Shown here: piece by piece, positions 10,368 to 19,467 of the stretch
Numbering within the stretch: the first letter of the stretch is position 1
Layout: every line of letters starts with the position of its first letter
Assembly: GCA_947173895.1 (NCBI GenBank)
Contig: CAMWGU010000008.1
Location: 1-64,000, forward strand
Direction: 5' to 3'
Source: an uncultured Bacteroides sp.
GTDB taxonomy: Bacteria > Bacteroidota > Bacteroidia > Bacteroidales > Bacteroidaceae
DNA: 64,000 nt
Position numbers and translations under genes: made by a program
The notes under the pieces: model-generated
Databases searched by the model: none
Seen by the model: only the letters and a program-made list of their open reading frames with translations
Told to the model about the DNA's origin: nothing

Positions 10368-11957
10368 ATGTCTGAAAATATAAAACCCAGTGAAGTATCC
10401 GAAGTGTTGCTTCAGCAACTGAAAGGAATTAATACCGATTTACAGTTTGATGAAGTGGGGAATGTGTTGCAGGTGAGCGATGGCGTGGCACGTATTTACG
10501 GCCTGCGTAATGCGGAAGCCAATGAATTGCTGGAGTTTGAAAACGGTATCATGGCTATCGTGATGAATCTGGAGGAGGACAATGTCGGTGCAGTGTTGTT
10601 AGGCCCTACAGACCAGATCAAGGAAGGAATGGTGGTGAAACGTACCAGACGCATTGCTTCTATCAATGTGGGTGAGGGCATGCTGGGCCGTGTCATCGAT
10701 CCGTTGGGCGTTCCTTTGGACGGTCGTGGGCAAATAGGCGGAGAACTTTATGAAATGCCTCTCGAACGTAAAGCGCCCGGAGTGATTTTCCGTCAGCCGG
10801 TGAACCAGCCTTTACAGACGGGATTGAAGTCGGTGGATGCCATGATTCCTATCGGTCGCGGACAACGTGAATTGATTATCGGCGATCGTCAGACGGGAAA
10901 GACTTCTATCGCGATTGATACAATTTTGAACCAGAAGTCCAATTATGAGGCAGGAAAACCTATCTATTGCATTTACGTGGCCATTGGTCAGAAAGGATCT
11001 ACTGTAGCAAGCTTGGTGAATACGCTGCGCGAACGTGGTGCGATGAATTATACCATTGTGGTAGCTGCCACGGCTGCCGACCCGGCTGCGTTGCAGTATT
11101 TTGCTCCGTTTGCCGGAGCGGCAATTGGGGAATATTTCCGTGATACCGGCCATGATGCACTGGTTGTTTATGACGACTTGTCCAAACAGGCCGTAGCTTA
11201 TCGTGAGGTGTCTTTGATTCTTCGTCGTCCTTCCGGCCGTGAGGCTTATCCTGGCGATATTTTTTATCTGCATTCCCGTTTATTGGAGCGTGCGGCGAAG
11301 ATTATTAACCAGCAGGAAGTGGCCGAACAGATGAATGATCTTCCCTCTAGCCTGAAAGGTAAAGTGAGGGCCGGCGGATCATTGACTGCATTGCCTATTA
11401 TCGAGACGCAGGCGGGCGATGTTTCCGCATATATCCCGACCAATGTCATTTCGATAACGGACGGACAGATATTCCTCGAGACGGACTTGTTCAATCAGGG
11501 ATTCCGTCCGGCTGTCAATGTGGGTATTTCCGTATCACGCGTAGGGGGAAGCGCCCAGATCAAAAGTATGAAAAAGGTGGCCGGGACATTGAAAATTGAC
11601 CAGGCTCAATATCGCGAACTGGAAGCCTTCTCCAAATTCAGTAGTGACATGGATCCTGTGACAGCGATGGCCATTGACCGAGGACGCAAGAACAACCAGT
11701 TGCTGATACAGCCTCAGTATAGTCCGATGCCTGTGGGTGAGCAAATAGCTATCCTTTATTGTGGAACGCATGGATTGCTACGCGATGTGCCTTTGCATAA
11801 GGTGAAAGAGTTTCAGAAGTCATTTCTGGATATGATGCGTGCCAACCATCAGGATGTGCTTGATGTCTTGTCGGATGGTGTGATAGACGATGAAGTGACG
11901 GCAGTGATAGAGAAAATAGCCGCCGATACGGCACAACCCTTTAAAGTGAATGAATAG
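10368..11957 (+). CDS. atpA: F1Fo ATP synthase subunit alpha
   Basis: Non-catalytic nucleotide-binding alpha subunit, 529 residues. Walker [10 protein letters not shown] is near residue 172, followed by [34 protein letters not shown] and the arginine-finger region [11 protein letters not shown]. It is followed after 2 bp by atpG, implying translational coupling. Confidence 0.98.
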   Translation: MSENIKPSEVSEVLLQQLKGINTDLQFDEVGNVLQVSDGVARIYGLRNAEANELLEFENGIMAIVMNLEEDNVGAVLLGPTDQIKEGMVVKRTRRIASINVGEGMLGRVIDPLGVPLDGRGQIGGELYEMPLERKAPGVIFRQPVNQPLQTGLKSVDAMIPIGRGQRELIIGDRQTGKTSIAIDTILNQKSNYEAGKPIYCIYVAIGQKGSTVASLVNTLRERGAMNYTIVVAATAADPAALQYFAPFAGAAIGEYFRDTGHDALVVYDDLSKQAVAYREVSLILRRPSGREAYPGDIFYLHSRLLERAAKIINQQEVAEQMNDLPSSLKGKVRAGGSLTALPIIETQAGDVSAYIPTNVISITDGQIFLETDLFNQGFRPAVNVGISVSRVGGSAQIKSMKKVAGTLKIDQAQYRELEAFSKFSSDMDPVTAMAIDRGRKNNQLLIQPQYSPMPVGEQIAILYCGTHGLLRDVPLHKVKEFQKSFLDMMRANHQDVLDVLSDGVIDDEVTAVIEKIAADTAQPFKVNE

Positions 11958-11959
11958 TT

Positions 11960-12829
11960 ATGGCATCACTGAAAGAAGTAAAAGGAAGAATAGCCTCGGT
12001 AAACAATACCCGAAAAATTGCTTCGGCTATGAAGATGGTGGCTTCCGCTAAGTTGCACAAGGCGCAGGCCGCTATAGAAAACATGCTTCCTTACGAGCGG
12101 AGGTTGAATCATATCCTGACCAATTTCCTGAGTGCGGGAGACAGGGTGGAATCGCCTTTCACTGAAAGGCGTGAAGTGAAGCGGGTTGCTATCGTTGTAT
12201 TTGCGTCCAATACCAGTTTGTGTGGTGGTTTCAATGCGAATGTCATCAGACAATTAACGGCTGTATTGGATAGATACCGGTTCTTGGGCATGGATAATAT
12301 CATGTTGTATCCGATAGGCAGGAAGGTGGCGGAAGGAGTGAAGAAGATGGGGCTCAAGGCAGAAGGTGACTTTCAGCGTATGGCGGATAAACCGTCTTAT
12401 CACGAGGCGGCCACTTTGGCGTCCGAACTGATGAGGCGTTTTTTGCACCATGATGTGGATAAGGTGGAACTGCTTTACAACCATTTTCGATCTACAGTTG
12501 TACAGGTTATGACACATGAAACTTATCTTCCTATAGAATGGACACGAGAGAAGGAGGCGGGGGAGAGTGACAGAACGACCGATTACATTGTAGAGCCCTC
12601 TGTTGATATGCTACTGGAAGAATTACTTCCCAAGGTGCTATGCTTAAAGATGTTCACCGTCTTGCTAGACTCGAATGCGGCCGAGCATGCAGCCCGTACG
12701 ATGGCCATGCAGATTGCAACGGATAATGCGAACGATTTGTTACAAGAATTGACCGTGATGTACAACAAGAGCCGTCAGCAGGCTATCACCAGTGAGTTGT
12801 TGGACATTGTAGGCGGATCGATGGCATAA
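11960..12829 (+). CDS. atpG: F1Fo ATP synthase subunit gamma
   Basis: Central rotor shaft subunit, 289 residues. The N-terminal helix LKEVKGRIASVNNTRKIASAMKMVA and the C-terminal helix RQQAITSELLDIVGGSMA form the coiled coil inside F1. It is the last gene of the operon and is followed by a terminator 35 bp downstream. Confidence 0.97.
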   Translation: MASLKEVKGRIASVNNTRKIASAMKMVASAKLHKAQAAIENMLPYERRLNHILTNFLSAGDRVESPFTERREVKRVAIVVFASNTSLCGGFNANVIRQLTAVLDRYRFLGMDNIMLYPIGRKVAEGVKKMGLKAEGDFQRMADKPSYHEAATLASELMRRFLHHDVDKVELLYNHFRSTVVQVMTHETYLPIEWTREKEAGESDRTTDYIVEPSVDMLLEELLPKVLCLKMFTVLLDSNAAEHAARTMAMQIATDNANDLLQELTVMYNKSRQQAITSELLDIVGGSMA

Positions 12830-12863
12830 GAGTTGCCTGTGCACAAAAGCGGTATGCGTTACT

Positions 12864-12896
12864 AAAAAAAGCGGAAGAATGTTCTTTCGCTTTTTT
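12864..12896. terminator. bidirectional terminator after atpG
   Basis: AAAAAAAGCGGAAGAA pairs with TTCTTTCGCTTTTTT around a 2-nt loop. A and T tracts on both sides let it serve atpG and the convergent methyltransferase gene. Just beyond it are three copies of GGCTTTTGC (about 12940-13000). Confidence 0.85.
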
Positions 12897-13004
12897 ATTT
12901 CCCGACTGGCCGAAACAAGCGTCGGATGGGACGGGCATGCCGGCTTTTGCGCCACTGGTTCTGCTATTTCGGCTTTTGCCGGCCCATTTCAGGCTTTTGC
13001 CGGC

Positions 13005-13751
13005 TCATTTTTTCGGATACAAACGGGCCAGATAGTCATAATGCTCTCCCTCTCTGACGATTTCCGCTTCAAATCCGTTTTCGGCTGCATACAGGCTGAG
13101 AGTCTGGAAGTCGATGTAGAGCCACTCGAAGGAGTCTCCTTTTACGTCCTTGTATTGCATCTGGAAATCAATTTCGCCATAGTAATTTCCCGCCAAGTCG
13201 ATGAGGAAACTTCCGTCTTCGTCTTCAAACAGATAGCGGAGGTCGCTGGAGTCCATCAGAATGCATCCTCCGGGACGGAGCAACTGTTTCATCTTTTGAA
13301 AGAAAGCGGGTAGATTCTCCAGCCGGCCTACGATGCCCGAGCCGTTCATCAGCATGATGACCGTATCGAATGTTTCCAGAAAATGAGGGTCGAAGAGGTT
13401 GATTTGCCGTACATCTTTTATTCCTCTTTTCTCCATTACTCCGACCGAAAGGGGAGAAATATCAATGGCGCAGACATTTTTCCCCATTTCTTGCAGGGCC
13501 AGTGCATGGCAACCGCTTCCGGCTCCCACGTCCAAAATGTTTCCTTCTGCCATTCGTAGGGCGGTTTGTTCCAGTTCCGGCATTTCCCGTAGGGTGCGAA
13601 ATAGTTCCTTGACGGGGATCTCGTCCTCGTCAAACTGGGATGAAAAGACACGCAACTTGTCTGCCTTGTGCCGGTTGAAATAGTCGGCAATGGCAGCTCC
13701 CATAGGATCTTTATCGGGTGAAAGCAAATTTGTTTTCATTCTATAAGGCAT
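13005..13751 (-). CDS. class I SAM-dependent methyltransferase
   Basis: A 248-residue Rossmann-fold methyltransferase. Motif I is NILDVGAGSGCHALAL, the acidic SAM-binding strand end is VCAIDISPLSVGVM, and the motif IV-like strand is FDTVIMLMNGSGIVG. LLRPGGCILMDSSD follows. The substrate is not evident. MPYRM or MKTN (four codons later) can be the start. It is monocistronic and convergent with the ATP synthase operon. Confidence 0.82.
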   Translation of the reverse strand: MPYRMKTNLLSPDKDPMGAAIADYFNRHKADKLRVFSSQFDEDEIPVKELFRTLREMPELEQTALRMAEGNILDVGAGSGCHALALQEMGKNVCAIDISPLSVGVMEKRGIKDVRQINLFDPHFLETFDTVIMLMNGSGIVGRLENLPAFFQKMKQLLRPGGCILMDSSDLRYLFEDEDGSFLIDLAGNYYGEIDFQMQYKDVKGDSFEWLYIDFQTLSLYAAENGFEAEIVREGEHYDYLARLYPKK

Positions 13752-14156
13752 ATCGTTTTATGGATTCACCCCGCAAAGATAGGCAATTCTTTGAAGAAAA
13801 CATGAGCATTGGTGGGCGTAAAATGATGTTTCCCTTTTTGCATGACTGCTTTTTATTCTGTAATAAAGGTTGGCCGGAAGGCTGGACCTGTCTGTCGCTT
13901 GTTTAAATGACCTGATGAAGTGTGAAACGGAAAAGATTATGGAAGAATCTTTACAGTTGAAACGACTGGAGATTGTCAGGCGGATGTTATTGGAAGTCCG
14001 CCATTCGCCAGCCGCCATAGTCGGGATGCCGGGTTATCCCGACGTGTGGTGTTCGTGCTTGATTATTAATGAGATAACAAGGTGATGTCTTTGCGATTTC
14101 CGATATTCGCAGAACTGAATATGCCCTTTCGGTACCAGGAAAAAACAGGGCTGTTT

Positions 14157-14238
14157 ACACGTACGTACGTGTGAGCCTACACATACGTATGTGTAGCGCC
14201 ACACATACGGTCGCGCAGGGCCACACGTACGTACGTGT
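14157..14238. repeat. palindrome array 2 (4 units, 22-bp period)
   Basis: Centres at 14164.5, 14186.5, 14208.5 and 14230.5. Units 1 and 4 are perfect CACGTACGTACGTG, unit 2 is ACATACGTATGT, and unit 3 has decayed (ACATACGGTCGCGC) yet the 22-bp register is kept. The left flank GGCTGTTTA matches array 1; the right flank has GCAACCGTATG, found inverted beside array 3. Confidence 0.95.
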
Positions 14239-14323
14239 GTTTTTGCGCAACCGTATGCCCGTTTTTTATACTACTTTTGAGCGGAAGAACCGGGTGTATC
14301 AGGGAATTAAAACTGACAAAAGG

Positions 14324-14353
14324 ATTGCAATTCGATAAATTGCACTATCTTTG
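14324..14353 (+). promoter_or_regulatory. cbiA operon promoter
   Basis: ATTG (14324-14327), 18-nt spacer, TATCTTTG (14346-14353): Bacteroidales -33/-7 pattern, 29 bp ahead of the start codon, giving a short leader with no room for a riboswitch. Confidence 0.7.
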
Positions 14354-14382
14354 CAGCCGATTTTAGAGAAAGACTGCAAAGA

Positions 14383-15714
14383 ATGAAACCACAACTATTA
14401 ATAGGATCCGTTACAGCGAAAAGCGGGAAGACTACTTTTATGATGGGGCTGCTTCGGGTGTTGAGCCGGCGCGAAATGCAGGCCCAATCCTTTAAGTGTG
14501 GTCCTGACTACTTTGATAACCGTTTCCATAATATGGCCGCCGAAAATGAATCGGTGAATCTGGATACGTGGATGGCTTCGAAAACACATGTGCAATACAT
14601 CTATAATAAGTATGGAGAAAAGGCAGACGTGTGTATCACCGAAGGCATGGCGGGATTGTTCGACGGCTATCAGCGAATGCGGGGAAGCAGTGCCGAAATA
14701 GCCGGACTGCTGAAACTTCCTGTAATACTGGTGGTCAATGCGCATGCTGCGTCTTATTCCGTGGCCGCATTCATTTATGGCTTCAAACATTTCAGCCCGG
14801 CTGTAAAGGTAGTGGGTGTCGTTTTCAATCGTGTGACATCGCCGTCCCAGTTCGCCTTTTTGCGGGATGCCTGTCTGAGCGCAGGAGTGGAATGCTTGGG
14901 GTATATTCCGGAACTGGAGATCAATTGGGCCTATTACAGAAACGTTCCTTGGGGAATGTCGGCAGACGTCAGAGTTGAAATGAATGCTTTGATAGACAAG
15001 GTGGCCGATCAGATGGAGAAGTATGTGGACGTGGAAAAGCTGCTGAACATCTGCCAACGCACTTTCCCTTGCCAGTACACACTGCCTTATAGCTCCGAGA
15101 CGGGAGTGGAGAGCCTTACTCCGCCTGCCGAAAAGATGAGCATCGCTATAGCGCGGGATTCGGCTTTTAATCTCATTTACAAGGAAAATGCAGACCGCTT
15201 GTCCGAGCTTGGGAAGATAACTTATTTCAGCCCCGTCTATTGCAGCAAACTGCCGGAAGCCGATCTGATTTATATTCCGGGAGGAACCCCGTGGGTATTT
15301 GCACGGCAGTTGCATCGCCGTAGAAAACTGATAGAAGCCATGAGAGAGTATGCGGAAGACGGTGGCAAGATTCTGGCCGAGGGCGAAGGGCTCATCTACC
15401 TTGCCCAGTCGATGCAAGCCAATAGCATGACCACATACACCATGACGGGGATTTTGCCGTTTGACTGCAACATGATACCTGTCAAGCCCTATCAAGGCTA
15501 TCGGCGCATCAAGCATAACGGAATGGAGATCACCGGATATGAGTTTCGGACGTTTAATATCAAAAATCCCGAAGCATTGGCTTCCCTCGCAAAGCAATAT
15601 ACACTAAAGGGACTCGAAGCGGCCACGCCGCTCTACCGGTATAAGAATGTGATAGCCGGATATACTCATTTTTATTGGGGAGAAACGAACCTGCTCAAAC
15701 TGTGGGATGCATGA
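14383..15714 (+). CDS. cbiA: cobyrinate a,c-diamide synthase-like (CbiA/CobB), GATase Cys missing
   Basis: A 443-residue protein that should amidate the a and c side chains of cobyrinate using ATP and glutamine. The N-terminal dethiobiotin-synthase-like domain has the P-loop SVTAKSGKTTF and TEGMAGLFDG. The C-terminal class I amidotransferase-like domain has LIYIPGGTPWVFA. At the nucleophile elbow, where the family reads AECGGL, this protein reads AEGEGL, so Gly334 replaces the catalytic Cys. The distal HFYWG His is kept. It may use free ammonia, or act on another substrate. It is the first gene of a four-gene B12 operon. Confidence 0.85.
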   Translation: MKPQLLIGSVTAKSGKTTFMMGLLRVLSRREMQAQSFKCGPDYFDNRFHNMAAENESVNLDTWMASKTHVQYIYNKYGEKADVCITEGMAGLFDGYQRMRGSSAEIAGLLKLPVILVVNAHAASYSVAAFIYGFKHFSPAVKVVGVVFNRVTSPSQFAFLRDACLSAGVECLGYIPELEINWAYYRNVPWGMSADVRVEMNALIDKVADQMEKYVDVEKLLNICQRTFPCQYTLPYSSETGVESLTPPAEKMSIAIARDSAFNLIYKENADRLSELGKITYFSPVYCSKLPEADLIYIPGGTPWVFARQLHRRRKLIEAMREYAEDGGKILAEGEGLIYLAQSMQANSMTTYTMTGILPFDCNMIPVKPYQGYRRIKHNGMEITGYEFRTFNIKNPEALASLAKQYTLKGLEAATPLYRYKNVIAGYTHFYWGETNLLKLWDA

Positions 15715-15819
15715 TGTGCTCGCACAACGGCGGTGAAGGACGAAAACAAAAATCCTTTGCCGGGCAAAGAAATGGTTACCGCTGTCAGAACTTGATTTAT
15801 TATATTGTCAGAATAAATA

Positions 15820-17310
15820 ATGATGAAGAAGAAATTACATCCCGTCATGCTGGCGGGAACAGGCAGTGATGTAGGTAAAAGCATCATGGCTGCCGCATTG
15901 TGTCGCATATTCAAGCAAGATGGTTACACCCCTGCACCCTTCAAGGCGCAGAATATGGCGTTAAACTCTTATGCCACTCCGGAAGGCCTGGAGATAGGCC
16001 GCGCGCAAGCGGTGCAGGCCGAAGCCGCCGGAGTGCCTTGCCACACGGACATGAATCCTGTATTGCTGAAGCCGGGATCCGATCTGACTGCTCAGGTGGT
16101 GCTGAACGGCCGGCCCGTAGGCAATCAAGATGCCTCCGACTATTTCAGGAAGGAAGGGCGCGAAGAACTGAGGAAAGAAGTTCATGCGGCTTTCGATCGG
16201 CTTGCGGCACGTTATAATCCGATTGTCATGGAAGGAGCGGGCAGCATATCCGAGATAAACCTGCGCGAGATGGATCTGGTGAATATGCCAATGGCATGTC
16301 ATGCCGACGCCGATGTGATTCTGGTGGCCGACATCGACCGCGGGGGCGTGTTTGCCAGTGTCTATGGCTCGGTGATGTTGCAGACTCCTGAAGACCGGGC
16401 GCGCATAAAAGGCGTTATCATCAATAAATTCAGAGGAGATATCCGGCTGTTCGAACCGGGTATAGAAATGCTGGAGAACTTATGCGGCATTCCGGTGCTG
16501 GGCGTGATACCTTATTACAGGGATATCCACATCGATGAGGAAGACTCCGTAGTTCTGGACTATAAACGGATGAGGGCGGTGAGCGATAAAGTGAACATAG
16601 CGGTGGTATTGCTCCGTCATCTCTCTAATTTCACGGATTTCAATCTGCTGGAACGTGACGAGCGGGTTCATCTGTATTATACCAATAATATAGACGAGTT
16701 GAAAAAAGCGGATATCATCCTGCTCCCGGGCAGCAAGAGCACCTTGGACGACTTGTATGAACTGAGGCGGAACGGCGTGGCGCAGGCCATTTTGCATGCA
16801 CACAAGGAAGGAGCCACTGTCATGGGGATATGTGGCGGATTTCAGCTGATGGGGCTTGAGGTTCATGACCCGCAAGGCGTGGAGGGAGACATCCGGCATT
16901 TGCCGGGACTGGGGTTGCTGCCTGTCATCACCACCATGCAGGGAGAGAAAGTGACCCGGCAAGTCTCTTTCCATTTCCTTGACCATGCGGAAACTTGCCG
17001 AGGATATGAAATACACATGGGAGAGACCCGTCCGGTTTCGGGAGCATCCGTATCTCCCCTGAACAAGCTGGAAGACGGCAAAGAAGACGGATGCTTTGTC
17101 AGCCGGAAGTGTATGGGAAGCTACATTCATGGCATATTGGACAATCGGGCGTTTATAGACTATCTGCTTGAACCTTATGTGGGGAAAACAGAACACACCG
17201 CCTTGGATTACCCCACTTATAAAGAAGAACAATACGATAGGCTGGCGGCACATGTACGCAGCCACCTTAATTTACCTTTGTTGTACCAAATAATGAGCGA
17301 TAATGATTGA
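15820..17310 (+). CDS. cobQ: cobyric acid synthase
   Basis: Glutamine-dependent amidation of the b, d, e and g side chains of adenosylcobyrinic acid diamide (496 residues). The N-terminal domain starts HPVMLAGTGSDVGKSIMAAAL with AQNMALNSY, typical of CobQ/CbiP. The C-terminal GATase1 domain has the intact nucleophile in VMGICGGFQLMG and the His in CMGSYIHGILDN. Its intact Cys contrasts with the upstream CbiA-like protein. It overlaps the next gene by 8 bp. Confidence 0.95.
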   Translation: MMKKKLHPVMLAGTGSDVGKSIMAAALCRIFKQDGYTPAPFKAQNMALNSYATPEGLEIGRAQAVQAEAAGVPCHTDMNPVLLKPGSDLTAQVVLNGRPVGNQDASDYFRKEGREELRKEVHAAFDRLAARYNPIVMEGAGSISEINLREMDLVNMPMACHADADVILVADIDRGGVFASVYGSVMLQTPEDRARIKGVIINKFRGDIRLFEPGIEMLENLCGIPVLGVIPYYRDIHIDEEDSVVLDYKRMRAVSDKVNIAVVLLRHLSNFTDFNLLERDERVHLYYTNNIDELKKADIILLPGSKSTLDDLYELRRNGVAQAILHAHKEGATVMGICGGFQLMGLEVHDPQGVEGDIRHLPGLGLLPVITTMQGEKVTRQVSFHFLDHAETCRGYEIHMGETRPVSGASVSPLNKLEDGKEDGCFVSRKCMGSYIHGILDNRAFIDYLLEPYVGKTEHTALDYPTYKEEQYDRLAAHVRSHLNLPLLYQIMSDND

Positions 17311-18316
17311 AGGACATGGCGATGACGCCTATAAATATAAAGCGATAACGATCAATTTCAGTTCCAATGTATATAATCGGGTAGACCATAGCGGCCTGCA
17401 CCGGTATCTGTTCAGGCAGATGGAAAGTATCCGTACTTATCCCGAGCCGGAACCCTGTTCGCTGGAAAAAGAACTGGCAGAACAGCTTCGCCTCCTGCCA
17501 CGGCAGGTTTGTGTGACCAACGGAGCTACCGAGGCGATTTACTTGATAGCACAGACATTCAGAAACCGGACTTCGGCTGTCCTTATGCCCACTTTCAGCG
17601 AGTATGCGGATGCTTGCTGCCTGCATGGTCATAAAGTGATCTCCCTATACAGCCTGTGTCACTTGCCGGAAGAGGCAGGGCTGGTGTGGCTGTGCAATCC
17701 GAACAATCCTACGGGAGAGGTCAGAAACAAAGAAGAGTTGCTGGCATGCATAAATGCCAACCTTCAACGCATATTTGTGATAGACCAGTCGTATGAGTTC
17801 TTTACACAAAGGCCATTGCTGGGAGCCGCCGAAGCTGCTGCGTTGCCTAATGTCATTCTGTTGCATTCCATGACCAAACGCTTTGCTGTGCCCGGGTTGC
17901 GCATTGGCTATGCCACCGGTTGCGAGCGGCTGCTTCGTGAAATCCGCTTGCAGCGGATGCCTTGGTCGGTCAATCAACTGGCCATAGAAGCCGGCCATTA
18001 TTTATTACGTTCGTCTTCGGACTATAATGTGGATATTTCCTTGTTGCTTAATGAGAAAGAACGGTTGGCTCAAGCGTTACTTTCAATTGGCGGAATGGAA
18101 GTATGGCCTTCTGATACTCATTACATGCTGATCCGGTTGCGTATGGGAAAGGCTTCGGCTTTGAAAGAATATCTGGCAACGGAACATGGCATACTGATTC
18201 GTGATGCATCCAATTTTGAAGGACTGGATGAGCATTTTTTCCGTATTGCCACTCAAACTCCCGAAGAAAATGATAAACTGATAAAATGCATAGCAAAATG
18301 GATATATATGCTTTGA
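17303..18316 (+). CDS. cobD: threonine-phosphate decarboxylase-like PLP enzyme
   Basis: A 337-residue class I/II aminotransferase-fold protein. It fits the enzyme that makes (R)-1-amino-2-propanol phosphate, the linker of B12. Seen are NGATEAIYLIAQ, the nucleotide-like CNPNNPTGEV, the PLP Lys in HSMTKRFAVPGLRIGY, and a C-terminal Arg in FFRIATQTPEEN. Its place between cobQ and cbiB supports this over a general aminotransferase. It overlaps both neighbours. Confidence 0.88.
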   Translation: MIEGHGDDAYKYKAITINFSSNVYNRVDHSGLHRYLFRQMESIRTYPEPEPCSLEKELAEQLRLLPRQVCVTNGATEAIYLIAQTFRNRTSAVLMPTFSEYADACCLHGHKVISLYSLCHLPEEAGLVWLCNPNNPTGEVRNKEELLACINANLQRIFVIDQSYEFFTQRPLLGAAEAAALPNVILLHSMTKRFAVPGLRIGYATGCERLLREIRLQRMPWSVNQLAIEAGHYLLRSSSDYNVDISLLLNEKERLAQALLSIGGMEVWPSDTHYMLIRLRMGKASALKEYLATEHGILIRDASNFEGLDEHFFRIATQTPEENDKLIKCIAKWIYML

Positions 18317-19230
18317 TCGTTCCGCTACTGGCCGGCTGGATATTGGATAAATTGTTTGGCGATCCGGTTGGTATTCCACATCCGGTTGTTGGATTCGGAA
18401 AAATGATTTCCTTCTGCGAGAAGCGATGGAACCGGGGAACGTATCGTATGCTGAAAGGAGGGGTGGTGGCAGTCTTGCTTATTCTGACGATATACGCGGT
18501 GTCTGTCGTGGTGTTGCATCATTTGTTTGTGCTCAGTTATTGGCTAGGCATTATCGCATCCACTGTGCTGGTCTTTTATTGTTTGGCGGGCACCACCCTC
18601 GTTCGGGAAGTGGAGCAAGTCTTTTGGGCAGCCGACCGTTCTTTGGAAGAAGGCAGACGACAAGTCTCCCGCATTGTGGGGCGCGATACTTCGGAACTGA
18701 CAGACCAGGAAGTTCGTACGGCCGCATTGGAAACCTTGGCTGAGAACTTGAGTGACGGAGTGGTCGCCCCGTTGTTCTGGTATTTGCTCTTAGGAGTTCC
18801 CGGCATGCTGGCCTATAAAATGATCAATACGCTCGACTCGATGATCGGATATAGAAATGAGCGCTATGCCCGTTTCGGTTGTGTCGCCGCGCGCCTTGAC
18901 GATGCGGTCAATTATATTCCGGCCCGCCTGACTGCATTTTTAATGATATTGTCTGCCGGCCGTCCTGGTTTGTTGAAGTTTGTCTTGAAATATGGTAGCC
19001 AGCATGCCAGTCCGAATTCAGGCTATCCGGAGTCGGCCTTGGCCGGTATCTTGGGCTGTCGTTTCGGAGGACCGCACAATTACTTTGGCGAAATGGTTTA
19101 TAAGCCGTTCATTGGAGACCGGCTTCGTTTGGTTTGTACTACAGATATGCTTCAAGGAATTGAAATAAACAAAAGAACGGAAGTTTTGATGCTCATGATA
19201 AATATTCTTTGTTTCTATTTGGTGAAGTGA
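18286..19230 (+). CDS. cbiB: adenosylcobinamide-phosphate synthase
   Basis: An integral membrane protein of 314 residues that joins aminopropanol (phosphate) to adenosylcobyric acid. Signatures are AGWILDKLFGDPVGIPHPVVGFG, TLAENLSDGVVAPLFWY, NTLDSMIGYRNERYARFGCVAARLDD and SPNSGYPESALAGILGC. It overlaps cobD by 31 bp if ATG 18286 is used; the ATG at 18298 (MDIYAL) is as plausible. The tRNA promoter overlaps its last codons. Confidence 0.95.
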   Translation: MHSKMDIYALIVPLLAGWILDKLFGDPVGIPHPVVGFGKMISFCEKRWNRGTYRMLKGGVVAVLLILTIYAVSVVVLHHLFVLSYWLGIIASTVLVFYCLAGTTLVREVEQVFWAADRSLEEGRRQVSRIVGRDTSELTDQEVRTAALETLAENLSDGVVAPLFWYLLLGVPGMLAYKMINTLDSMIGYRNERYARFGCVAARLDDAVNYIPARLTAFLMILSAGRPGLLKFVLKYGSQHASPNSGYPESALAGILGCRFGGPHNYFGEMVYKPFIGDRLRLVCTTDMLQGIEINKRTEVLMLMINILCFYLVK

Positions 19231-19249
19231 AATATATATATTACTTTTG
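19218..19249 (+). promoter_or_regulatory. promoter of tRNA-Gly
   Basis: TTTG (19218-19221), 20-nt spacer, TACTTTTG (19242-19249), ending 16 bp before the mature tRNA. It overlaps the stop codon of cbiB. Confidence 0.75.
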
Positions 19250-19265
19250 TCGGCATATTTGAGAT

Positions 19266-19338
19266 GCGGCAGTAGCTCAGTTGGTAGAGCATCAGCTTCC
19301 CAAGCTGAGGGTCGCGGGTTCGAGTCCCGTTTGCCGCT
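19266..19338 (+). tRNA. tRNA-Gly(CCC), attL of the integrated element
   Basis: A 73-nt cloverleaf. The acceptor stem is GCGGCAG/TTGCCGC, the D-stem GCTC/GAGC, and the anticodon stem TCAGC/GCTGA with loop TTCCCAA (anticodon CCC). The T-arm is GCGGG-TTCGAGT-CCCGT and the discriminator is T; CCA is not encoded. All stems pair. Bases 19289-19339 recur at the right end of the element, so the 3' part of this gene was probably supplied by the element. Confidence 0.97.
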
Positions 19339-19339
19339 C
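19289..19339 (+). repeat. att core direct repeat, left copy
   Basis: Fifty-one bases from the D-stem to one base past the tRNA-Gly 3' end, identical to 34689-34739. The crossover of integration lies within it. Confidence 0.85.
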
Positions 19340-19349
19340 ATAATGAAAG

Positions 19350-19385
19350 CCTTGATAGTTAATAGATTAGCTATCGAGGTTTTCT
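19350..19385 (+). terminator. terminator after tRNA-Gly, element side
   Basis: CCTTGATAG (19350-19358) pairs with CTATCGAGG (19371-19379), followed by TTTTC. It lies on the element side of the att core, so the element brings its own terminator for the restored tRNA. Confidence 0.75.
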
Positions 19386-19435
19386 GCTTTTAGCAGGTTA
19401 CGGAAAGTCTATTTTCGGGTGGTTTCAGAGGGTGC

Positions 19436-19456
19436 ATGTAAACCAAGATGTAAACC
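19436..19456 (+). promoter_or_regulatory. paired arm-type integrase sites, left
   Basis: ATGTAAACC at 19436-19444 and 19448-19456, 12 bp apart, just before the integrase start. The same pair in the same orientation and spacing occurs at the right end (34589-34609). Probable integrase arm sites, which may also let integrase repress its own gene. Confidence 0.75.
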
Positions 19457-19467
19457 GAAAATTCATT

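Larger units (their letters stand above)
13752..14382. other. 630-bp gene-free region upstream of cbiA
   Basis: Holds palindrome array 2 (about 14157-14238) and, at its right end, the cbiA promoter. A 71-codon frame at 13870-14085 lacks a usual start context or family signature and I do not accept it. No cobalamin riboswitch is visible (no B12-box-like GCCACTG with flanking stems), which is notable ahead of a B12 synthesis operon. Confidence 0.6.

Noticed and set aside
12940..13010. Three GGCTTTTGC repeats after the ATP synthase terminator, as a regulatory array
   Set aside because: Spacing is irregular and the copies overlap the 3' end of the methyltransferase gene; no other instance seen.
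13870..14085. A 71-codon plus-strand frame before array 2
   Set aside because: No start context, no domain and no promoter directly upstream; overlaps another open frame on the minus strand of equal length.
14086..14382. Cobalamin riboswitch upstream of cbiA
   Set aside because: No B12-box-like sequence and the promoter is only 29 bp from the start codon.
14398..15597. A 399-codon open frame antisense to the cbiA-like gene
   Set aside because: It lacks any family signature, start context or signal. The plus strand encodes a clear CbiA with P-loop and GATase-like domain, and codon periodicity explains the antisense opening.
16480..17265. A 261-codon frame antisense to cobQ
   Set aside because: No recognisable protein features, and CobQ is intact on the plus strand.
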